Shown piece by piece: positions 1 through 6,182 of a stretch of 39,395 nt of DNA. The position numbers and the translations under genes are program-made. The stretch lies in assembly GCA_030655775.1 (NCBI GenBank), contig JAUSPI010000228.1:1-39395 (forward strand). The letters are read 5' to 3'. The first letter of the stretch is position 1, and each line of letters begins with the position of its first letter. The stretch comes from Syntrophales bacterium (GTDB taxonomy: Bacteria > Desulfobacterota > Syntrophia > Syntrophales > JADFWA01). The notes below the pieces were generated by a model. It did not search any database, had not been told where the DNA came from, and was given only the letters and a program-made list of their open reading frames with translations.

Positions 1-45
1 CAGAGATCTTCTTTTCGATTCAAGCTCGTTAAGTCTTTTATTCAT
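1..45 (-). CDS. 5' end of a leftward gene, cut by the window edge
   Basis: Reading the minus strand from the ATG at 45 gives 15 codons, MNKRLNELESKRRSL, before the edge. A strong Shine-Dalgarno (GGGAGGTG, about 49-56) sits just upstream of the ATG, and a consensus promoter lies at 86-114, so this is very likely a real gene start. The charged, helix-prone N-terminus gives no family. Function unknown. Confidence 0.6.
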   Translation of the reverse strand, partial: MNKRLNELESKRRSL

Positions 46-85
46 AAGCACCTCCCTATAGTCTGAATACTCACTAAGCAATCAG

Positions 86-122
86 ATTATAGGGTAAATA
101 AAAAGATTTGTCAAGTTTACCC
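86..122 (-). promoter_or_regulatory. Consensus sigma70-type promoter with flanking inverted repeat
   Basis: On the minus strand TTGACA (109-114) and TATAAT (86-91) are both perfect consensus hexamers with a 17-nt spacer. An inverted repeat GGGTAAA (92-98) / TTTACCC (116-122) brackets the -35 box and spacer, a good position for a repressor operator. It would drive the leftward gene starting at 45 with a 5' UTR of about 35 nt. The operator role is inference. Confidence 0.75.
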
Positions 123-227
123 ATAAATTTGTCGTAGACCCAATTAATTATCATTGATGGAATTTTTCAGCTATTGTAATATGATCGGTAGAAATATGGA
201 CACTACGTTAAGAGGAAGAATGCGCTT

Positions 228-1013
228 ATGAAAAGAATCAGTTGTTTCTGTTTGGTATTGAGTTTATTTGTTTTAGCCGGGTGTGTATGCGCAACTCAGA
301 AAAACATAAAGGGTGTTTCTGAAGTTCAAATGCTGACAGAGGAATACCCGCCGGTTACCTTCATGAAAGATGGGAAGGTCACCGGTTTTGTCACGGACAT
401 AATTCGGGAAATCATTGCCCGTCAGGGCATTCCAGATGACATCCGGTTGACCTCCTGGGATGAAGCCTACAATGTGGCGTTGACCAACCCGAATGTGGTG
501 CTCTTCAGTACCGAGAGAACGGAAAAACGGGAGAATCTTTTCCAATGGGTAGGGCCGGTCGGCAAAAACAGTGCGATATTTTACGCCAAGAAGGGTTCCG
601 GCATAAGAATCAACAGCTTGGAGGAGGCAAAAAAGATTGCCGCCATTGCCACGACTACTAACTGGTTTACCGAACAATACTTGAAGGACAAAGGTTTTAC
701 GAATCTGGTTAGTTCTCCTCTTCCCATCACCAGTGTTAAGCAGCTCATGAACGGAGAGGTGCAGATTTCGGTCTTTACCGATATTACAATTCCCGAGATT
801 GTAAAGAATGCGGGATACAGCATGGATGATCTGGAACCGGTCTTTACTGTGAGCAATACCTATTTTTACATCGCGGTGTCGCGTGGAACTCCTGTTGAGA
901 TGGTTAAAAAATGGCAGTCAGTCTTGGATGGCCTGAAGGCGGACGGCACCTTCGAAAAGATATACCGGAGCTATATTCCTAATGCGGACCTGGATGATCT
1001 GATGAAAAAATAG
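228..1013 (+). CDS. Extracellular solute-binding lipoprotein, family 3
   Basis: This 261-residue protein has a short lipoprotein signal peptide ending in the lipobox VLAGC (Cys about 19). The rest reads as an SBP_bac_3 domain (polar amino acid ABC transporter binding protein type): a YPPVTFMKDGKVTGFVTDIIREI strand-helix opening near residues 40-62 and a TEKRENLFQWVGP segment near 97-110. It should sit in the periplasm as a lipid-anchored ligand-binding protein. No permease or ATPase gene is adjacent, so it is an orphan binding protein; it may serve a transporter encoded elsewhere or act as a sensor. An AGAGGAAG sequence lies about 12 nt before the ATG, a rather long spacing. The ligand cannot be told from sequence. 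Confidence 0.85.
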   Translation: MKRISCFCLVLSLFVLAGCVCATQKNIKGVSEVQMLTEEYPPVTFMKDGKVTGFVTDIIREIIARQGIPDDIRLTSWDEAYNVALTNPNVVLFSTERTEKRENLFQWVGPVGKNSAIFYAKKGSGIRINSLEEAKKIAAIATTTNWFTEQYLKDKGFTNLVSSPLPITSVKQLMNGEVQISVFTDITIPEIVKNAGYSMDDLEPVFTVSNTYFYIAVSRGTPVEMVKKWQSVLDGLKADGTFEKIYRSYIPNADLDDLMKK

Positions 1014-1346
1014 ATAAATGGCCAATATGATTGGCATCATCTGGATATGTTGATTTCCAGGAGTCTGTCCACATTGAAGCCTGTTTTTCCTTGCACATCT
1101 GACAGAAGACCTACACACCGGCAAAGGGATGGCCATTTCCTGCCCTGGAGTGGCTGGCAACCCAAATAATCCTTGACGAGAAAGAAAAACTATGAATAAA
1201 TAAACACTATCTAACATCCTAATATCAATAGGGAATACAGGATATGTTACGTATAGCTTCCTGAAATGCAGCATCTGGGAATTTTAACAGACATACATCC
1301 TTCCAATGCGTAATGATCACCCCCAATTCTTGGCTCAGCATCCCCC
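1014..1346. other. Gene-free stretch downstream of the binding protein
   Basis: No supported coding region on either strand. The only structure seen is a small inverted repeat GCCAAT-ATG-ATTGGC just after the stop codon (about 1021-1035); it lacks a T-run and is a poor terminator. Confidence 0.5.
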
Positions 1347-1396
1347 ATTTGACTGTCAAATTTCGTTTGACATTCAAGACACTCCCGCCTTATACT
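1347..1396 (+). promoter_or_regulatory. Promoter with palindrome upstream of the ALS-like gene
   Basis: TTGACA (1367-1372) and TATACT (1391-1396) are separated by 18 nt and point to the small ORF at 1421 and the ALS-like gene at 1510. Immediately upstream an inverted repeat ATTTGA-CTG-TCAAAT (1347-1361) shares the TTTGAC core with the -35 region and could be a regulator site. The operator idea is inference. Confidence 0.6.
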
Positions 1397-1420
1397 TAAT
1401 CTTTTGAAAGAGACGTTCTT

Positions 1421-1510
1421 ATGAAGCCTGATTGTAAGAGTGATGAGTGTGATACTTATTTAATTGATGAGTTCACACCGTTATTTCTAAAAAAGTTTAA
1501 GGTAATGTGA
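1421..1510 (+). CDS. 29-residue ORF translationally coupled to the ALS-like gene
   Basis: An ATG 25 nt after the -10 box opens a 29-codon frame (MKPDCKSDECDTYLIDEF then PLFLKKFKVM with one Thr between). Its TGA stop (1508-1510) shares the A of the downstream ATG (TGATG), the arrangement seen in translational coupling. It holds two Cys and an acidic middle and is not enriched for a single amino acid, so it does not look like an attenuation leader. It may be a genuine small protein, a peptide substrate or just a coupling ORF. Its Shine-Dalgarno (AAAGAGA) is weak. No family recognised. Confidence 0.4.
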   Translation: MKPDCKSDECDTYLIDEFTPLFLKKFKVM

Positions 1511-3315
1511 TGAAAACTAATAAAACTGACTCCAGAATGAAAAATAAGCTGGAAAATAAAGTGAGAACAGGCGCTGGTGTATTTGTCGATACCATAAATG
1601 AATTAGGTATCTCTTATCTTTTTGGACATACTGGTGGAGCTATAATGCCGATGTATGTTGAGTTAAATGAGAGGCTGACAAGAAAAGAAAAAACACCTGA
1701 AGTGATACTGTTTCGGCATGAACAAGGGGCAGGGCATGCTGCAGAAGGCTATGCTAAAATCACTGGCAGACCTGGATTTGTCTGTGTAACATCTGGACCC
1801 GCGGCAACAAACATTGTGACACCTATTGCCGATGCATTCATGGATTCAATACCTGTAATATTTGTGACAGGACAAGTGTCTTCTCCAGGGATTGGGACCG
1901 ATGCATTCCAGGAAGTTCCTATCACACTGATTGTATCACAGATAACAAAGATTGCATTGCTCATAAAGACAGCTGATGAGATAGAAGGGGCGTTAAGGCT
2001 TGCACAGGAACTAACTACAACTGGTAGACAAGGACCTGTATTGATTGATATTTGCAGAGACGCGTTGATTGGAAATGAAACTCCTGGGAATCATAAAAAT
2101 CCTTTCGTTGTAAAAATGAAAGAAACCATCGATAATTTTGATACAAACTCCATAGATGAGATGTTACATCAATTTGCAAGTGCAAAAAGACCTATCTTAT
2201 ACGTTGGAGGTGGGATTAAGGTCGAAGATTCACAAAATCTCTTGAGAGAATTTGCAAAGAAGTATGACACGCCTGTTGGAATGACACTTATGAGTCTGGG
2301 AACAATTGATCGGAATGACAGACTTTCTCTTGGAATGCTTGGTATACACGGAACAGTTGAAGCAAATTATTCTGCATTGAATGCGGATCATATTCTAGCA
2401 ATCGGTGCAAGGTTTGATGATAGAGTTGTTGTAAAAGGTTTTGGGAAAAACGCTAAAATAATCACTCATGTTGATATTGATTCCGCGGAAATAGATAAGA
2501 TAAGAAAAGTTACTTATTCTATGAATACATCTGCAAAAAAATTCTTAGAATATGCTCTTAGACACGGACCGGAAAGAATTGAATCATTAAAAGATTGGCA
2601 TGATGAAATAATTGAGTGGAAAAAATTAAATCCAAAACTTGATGATTATAAGGATGCGATTGTTCCGCAAAAATTCATTAAACAATTATCTGACCTGACA
2701 TCTGGTAGCGCTGTCGTTGCTACAGGTGTTGGACAGCATCAGATGTGGACTGGGCAATTCTATGATTTCAAGAATCCAAGAGATTTTATAACTTCTGGAG
2801 GGCTTGGAACGATGGGTTGCGGCTTACCTGCCGCAATTGGTGCATATTATGCTAACAAGGATAAAACAATATTGCTTGTTGATGGTGATGGAAGTTTCCA
2901 GATGAACATTCAAGAGCTTGCGACAGTTGCCTCAAACAGGATACCTATAAAGATGTTTGTCATAAACAACGGGTTATGGGGCTTACCTATGCAATGGCAT
3001 GAGATGTTTGACAGAGGAAATCTATTTGAATGCTGCCTTGATAGGAGCATAGAATGTCCTGTCGGATGTTCATCATTTAAAGACTGCATAAAGCGAAACC
3101 GTAATCCTGACCTCGTTGGACTGAAGAATGTATATCACGGAATAAGGACAAACAGAATATCCAGACCTGAAGAAGTAATTCCTGCAATAAAAGAGGCATT
3201 ATCTCATGAAGGTCCTTACATTTTGGATGTTGAAATAAAGAAAGAATCTTATATACTTCCAATCATCCCTCCTGGAAAAGGGATTGAAGAGATGATAATG
3301 GAAATAAAAAAATAA
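1510..3315 (+). CDS. Acetolactate-synthase-like ThDP enzyme with Cys-rich insert
   Basis: A 601-residue member of the acetolactate synthase branch of ThDP-dependent enzymes. The N-terminal ThDP domain carries the activating Glu in HEQGAGHAAEGYA (Glu about 71); a central domain follows; the C-terminal domain has the metal/ThDP motif [13 protein letters not shown] ending in INN (about 457-485). It differs from the two IlvB proteins in this window: the loop after INNG reads LWGLPMQWHEMF instead of [12 protein letters not shown], and an added segment (about 508-528) holds Cys 508, 509, 516, 520 and 526. A GTG at 1507 is also possible, but the ATG at 1510 has better spacing to AAGGT at 1499-1503. 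Base composition is visibly richer in A+T than the ilv genes, and no regulatory subunit is attached. It may make a different 2-hydroxy-ketone; the substrate is unknown. Confidence 0.8.
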   Translation: MKTNKTDSRMKNKLENKVRTGAGVFVDTINELGISYLFGHTGGAIMPMYVELNERLTRKEKTPEVILFRHEQGAGHAAEGYAKITGRPGFVCVTSGPAATNIVTPIADAFMDSIPVIFVTGQVSSPGIGTDAFQEVPITLIVSQITKIALLIKTADEIEGALRLAQELTTTGRQGPVLIDICRDALIGNETPGNHKNPFVVKMKETIDNFDTNSIDEMLHQFASAKRPILYVGGGIKVEDSQNLLREFAKKYDTPVGMTLMSLGTIDRNDRLSLGMLGIHGTVEANYSALNADHILAIGARFDDRVVVKGFGKNAKIITHVDIDSAEIDKIRKVTYSMNTSAKKFLEYALRHGPERIESLKDWHDEIIEWKKLNPKLDDYKDAIVPQKFIKQLSDLTSGSAVVATGVGQHQMWTGQFYDFKNPRDFITSGGLGTMGCGLPAAIGAYYANKDKTILLVDGDGSFQMNIQELATVASNRIPIKMFVINNGLWGLPMQWHEMFDRGNLFECCLDRSIECPVGCSSFKDCIKRNRNPDLVGLKNVYHGIRTNRISRPEEVIPAIKEALSHEGPYILDVEIKKESYILPIIPPGKGIEEMIMEIKK

Positions 3316-3383
3316 AATTATCATTAGAAAAGATAAAAACTAATCCTTATCATTGCTCGAATAAAAGCATTTAAATATTGTAG

Positions 3384-3639
3384 CATCCCGAAAAGCTAAA
3401 CGGGACGGCTCTGCGCGAGAGAGATTATCGAACCGGGAAATTCTGTTGGTTATCACAAACACGAGGGAGACTTTGAATTATACTATGTTCTGGAAGGAGA
3501 AGGTATTGTAAATGACAATGGTTCTGAAACAACTGTAAGAAAAATGGATGTCGTTCGTACCGGCCATGGCGAGTCTCATTCTATTAAAAATGTCGGTAAC
3601 AAAAACCTTGAGCTTATTGCTATTATATTATTTGAATAA
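3384..3639 (+). pseudogene. Decayed single-domain cupin gene
   Basis: From about 3418 one frame encodes REIIEPGNSVGYHKHEGDFE and on to the stop at 3637-3639. This fits cupin motif 1, G(X)5HXH(X)4E(X)6G, and a motif 2 ending GHGESHSIKN. There is no start codon in this frame: a TAA stops it about 9 codons upstream. The homologous upstream residues (PEKLNGTALRER) continue in another frame, joined at a GAGAGAGA run near 3415-3423 that looks like a slippage frameshift, and that frame is itself stopped by a TAG just upstream. So the gene is broken or 5'-truncated, unless the run is a sequencing error. It lies about 70 nt after the ALS-like gene in the same direction, and the two may once have formed an operon. 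Confidence 0.65.
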
Positions 3640-3655
3640 TATTTAATGAAGTCTT

Positions 3656-3788
3656 ATTGATAAGGCATTGCTTTTAGACAAGAGAACTACAATTGATGAG
3701 AATTATGATGTCAATGGTAATTTAGGAGAGAAATGGGAGTCCAATTTTAGATATGGTCAAAGCGGCTCGTAACAATTCTTCTATTTTT
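3656..3788. repeat. 133-bp direct repeat, left copy
   Basis: Matches 4494-4626 over 133 bp with one difference seen (ACTACAATTG versus ACTATAATTG). The two copies bracket the duplicated ilvBNC fragment exactly. On the plus strand the repeat holds the tail of an open frame (..DKALLLDKRTTIDENYD.. ending at a TAA near 3770), possibly the remnant of another gene of the accessory strip; the family is not recognised. Confidence 0.9.
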
Positions 3789-3819
3789 CAATCTTTGCCA
3801 TGTTATCACTCCTTTGTTT

Positions 3820-4293
3820 TTATAGTGCTAAGATTCCTGATCTGCTCAGATCTTCTATACCAAGCCGTTCAAGTCGTTTCAAGATATTCTTGATTTCACT
3901 TTTATTTCCTGTTGCTTCCAGGACACAATTATCCGCGTCCACGGTGATTAATCTGCAATTATAGTCTCTTATAACTTCCATTACCTTGCCTCTGTTCTCA
4001 TTCGTTAGTTTTACTTTAACCAGTATCATTTCTCTTTGAAGAGACGATTTTTCTTTTAAATGAGAAACCTCAAGGATATCAATCAGTTTTTTTGTCTGGT
4101 TTTTGATTTTTGTAACTGTTGCCGTATCACCCCTTGTTACAATAATAATTTTCGTAATTTCGGGATTCATCGTTATGTTTGCACTGATGCTCTCTATATT
4201 AAAGCTCCGTGCGCTAAATACTCCTGCAATTTTTGCAAGAACATCCGGCCTGTTATTAACCAGAAATGTAATTGTCTGATCTTTCCTCTCCAT
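3820..4293 (-). CDS. ilvN: Acetolactate synthase small (regulatory) subunit, duplicate copy
   Basis: A 157-residue protein with an N-terminal ACT domain (TITFLVNNRPDVLAKIAGVF, about 8-27) and a C-terminal ALS regulatory domain. It is full length and uninterrupted, differing from the copy at 26735-27208 at about a dozen residues, most of them in the C-terminal half (for example VDADNC versus LEANHC near 117-122). ACT domains of this subunit bind valine and give feedback inhibition. It has no catalytic partner of its own beside it and no promoter I can see; it could be read through from the decarboxylase gene upstream on the same strand. The changes look conservative, so the protein may still work, perhaps with altered effector response. 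Confidence 0.85.
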   Translation of the reverse strand: MERKDQTITFLVNNRPDVLAKIAGVFSARSFNIESISANITMNPEITKIIIVTRGDTATVTKIKNQTKKLIDILEVSHLKEKSSLQREMILVKVKLTNENRGKVMEVIRDYNCRLITVDADNCVLEATGNKSEIKNILKRLERLGIEDLSRSGILAL

Positions 4294-4315
4294 GGCATCA
4301 CTTTCCTTTCTTGTA

Positions 4316-4492
4316 TTATAACAATTCTTCTTTTTTCAGTTTTGTTTCGATCAGGGAGGTACCCGGTTTCACCATGGGAAAAACACCTTCTTCCCGCTCA
4401 ACATGAAAATCCATTACAACGGGACCTGGGATATTCAGGCCTTTTTTTAGCGTCGGTTCTACTTCTTCCGGCTTCGTGGCTCTCAAACCGAC
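4316..4492 (-). pseudogene. ilvB: 3' fragment of acetolactate synthase large subunit gene
   Basis: The fragment encodes only the last ~58 residues of IlvB (from [10 protein letters not shown] to the C-terminus), matching the end of the gene at 27231-28934 with a few changes (NIPGPVV versus NIPNTVV; LIETK versus LSETK). The reading frame extends by chance into the flanking direct repeat to an ATG at 4519, but no ThDP or catalytic domain is present. It is debris of the duplication and not a functional gene. Confidence 0.85.
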
Positions 4493-4493
4493 G

Positions 4494-4626
4494 ATTGATA
4501 AGGCATTGCTTTTAGACAAGAGAACTATAATTGATGAGAATTATGATGTCAATGGTAATTTAGGAGAGAAATGGGAGTCCAATTTTAGATATGGTCAAAG
4601 CGGCTCGTAACAATTCTTCTATTTTT
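4494..4626. repeat. 133-bp direct repeat, right copy
   Basis: Second copy of 3656-3788. After it the sequence diverges at once (TTTTTTGAAAATCC versus TTTTTCAATCTT), marking the right end of the rearrangement. Confidence 0.9.
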
Positions 4627-4984
4627 TGAAAATCCTCTTACATTTTTGTGTATTTTACGCCTTTGAATCTGAATGTCAGACAGACCACTCCGACACGCCT
4701 CATGTGATTGCAGCGTCACGATTGGATATATTGGTCCCAGGAATATTCCGGATCATGGCAAAGATCCTCATCGCTGGGAAAAGGTTGACAGTGTTATATT
4801 GGGGTGAAAAAATCAGAGTCAAAAGTTTTCAGATATGTTTTTAATAGCATGAGCAATTTCCTGAGAACGCAGGGTATTGATATCTTGCCAATCACTCCGG
4901 GCTTTTGGTTGAAGTGCTCTCCATGCCTTTTAAAATTTAATCGGATTTTTGAAGGAAGTTCTTATCAGAATCAGAAGACACGTT
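4627..4984. other. Gene-poor stretch before the decarboxylase operon end
   Basis: Short open frames of 60-70 codons exist on the plus strand, but they lack convincing Shine-Dalgarno sequences and family resemblance. No terminator-like hairpin with a T-run was found for the minus-strand gene ending at 4985. It may be relic sequence of the accessory strip. Confidence 0.4.
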
Positions 4985-6181
4985 CTAATTAGCAGTAGCT
5001 ATATGTTCACCTACTTTGTAAAATTTATCACTTTCAGCAGTAAATTCTTTAATTACTCCCGGTCTGAAAAAAAGACAGTGCGTTGATCCTCCAAACTGGA
5101 AATAACCTACCTCTTCACCTTTTTTTACATGATATCCCGGTTTGATATTATCATTGATAATACATGTTGATACTTCTACCATACCTACCGGCATGAAACA
5201 CATCAAACCTATTTTTGGATCATCAGCTTCGATGAAAAAAAGAGCACGTGTCTGAACATGCACTAAATACCCTTGTGATTTTTCTTGAGCTGAAGGATCT
5301 ACTCCTTCTGAATCAGCCTGACTAAAATATAAACCTTCTTTTACAAAAGCTTTTTTTATTGTTCCGGAAACGGGACTGTGCCAACGATGATAATTGAAAG
5401 GACTAAGAAATGCTTGATAAACGTCCCCGCCTACAAATTCATCAACTAATTCATCATTAGCCAACATATCATTTAATGAATACGGTTGAGATTTAATCCA
5501 AAACTTACTGTATTTTTGAACGTTTTTACTAATATTATAGACGGTGGAATCGCAGGCGCTAACTATAACTTTATTGTTGTCCGGTTCTGCTACAGGACGC
5601 GCACCTTTAGCAAGTCTTCTTGTAAAGAAATCATTCCAGGATTTAAATCCCCAATATTTATCATCGGGATTATACTGATAATCACTCATCTTTAATTTTT
5701 CCCGGGCTTCTTTACTCTTCCATCCATTTGGAGAATCGTTGATTACATACTGCGATTTCTCGCTATTAAGAAATTCTGACCAGGCAACTAAATATTTTTT
5801 TATCATTGTATTAATTTTTTCATTACGGTATGCCGCAAATCCGGCGGGTGTACTCATTGTCCATACAAGTATTTCTGAAAGAGGAGTACCCGCAAGATGT
5901 GTTGGATTATATTCAGGAGCACGGTTTAATAGTTTATTCAGCTTACATAATAAATCCTCTACGTTTTTTAAATTTTTATGTTCTGGCGGAATCTGTTCGA
6001 TCATTTGTGTTAAATACATTCTAACCACAGGATCTTCGTCTATTATTTTTTTAAATTCTAATATTACCGGCTGAAACTTTATGGGATCTTTTCCAATTTC
6101 TCCACCGGCGAATGCATAAGACGCAAATATTAAAAAGAACAACCCAAATACTAAAAATCGTTTCATCTTAATTAAAACCAT
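4985..6181 (-). CDS. Exported phosphatidylserine-decarboxylase-family pyruvoyl enzyme
   Basis: A 398-residue protein. An N-terminal signal peptide (MKRFLVFGLFFLIFASYAFA, cleavage about after residue 25) is followed by an N-terminal extension of about 160 residues of the kind found in PsiD-like decarboxylases, then a PSD catalytic domain (about 190-398). Family motifs are YHRWHSPVSG, GMVEVST and the self-cleavage site FGGSTH; cleavage between Gly365 and Ser366 would give a 33-residue alpha chain with an N-terminal pyruvoyl group. Members of this subgroup include decarboxylases of phosphatidylserine and of free amino acids such as tryptophan, so the substrate is open. Start: the ATG at 6181 follows AAGGAGATTAA, whereas the longer frame has no such signal. 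Only one base separates it from the upstream transglutaminase gene, so the two are coupled. An export signal on a PSD-type enzyme is unusual. Confidence 0.8.
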   Translation of the reverse strand: MVLIKMKRFLVFGLFFLIFASYAFAGGEIGKDPIKFQPVILEFKKIIDEDPVVRMYLTQMIEQIPPEHKNLKNVEDLLCKLNKLLNRAPEYNPTHLAGTPLSEILVWTMSTPAGFAAYRNEKINTMIKKYLVAWSEFLNSEKSQYVINDSPNGWKSKEAREKLKMSDYQYNPDDKYWGFKSWNDFFTRRLAKGARPVAEPDNNKVIVSACDSTVYNISKNVQKYSKFWIKSQPYSLNDMLANDELVDEFVGGDVYQAFLSPFNYHRWHSPVSGTIKKAFVKEGLYFSQADSEGVDPSAQEKSQGYLVHVQTRALFFIEADDPKIGLMCFMPVGMVEVSTCIINDNIKPGYHVKKGEEVGYFQFGGSTHCLFFRPGVIKEFTAESDKFYKVGEHIATAN

Positions 6182-6182
6182 T

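Larger units (their letters stand above)
3788..4492 (-). repeat. 705-bp segmental duplication of the ilvB-ilvN-ilvC junction
   Basis: This segment aligns without gaps to 26703-27407 (constant offset 22915), with scattered substitutions amounting to roughly 5 percent by eye. It holds the 3' end of ilvB, the ilvB-ilvN spacer, the whole of ilvN with its Shine-Dalgarno, the ilvN-ilvC spacer and the first codons of ilvC. Homology stops abruptly at both ends, where the 133-bp direct repeats begin (one extra G at 4493). No transposase gene or terminal inverted repeat is present. Confidence 0.9.

Noticed and set aside
3788-4492. The duplicated segment as an insertion sequence
   Set aside because: It carries no transposase and no terminal inverted repeats, and the 133-bp flanking repeats are far too long for a transposase target duplication.
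4060-4515. Plus-strand ORF of 151 codons over the ilvN copy, with a similar 189-codon ORF at 26975-27544
   Set aside because: Both are antisense shadows of ilvN and ilvB. Their similarity is due only to the duplication.
4626-4844. 72-codon plus-strand ORF
   Set aside because: No ribosome-binding site beyond chance and no recognisable family; it starts inside the direct-repeat border.
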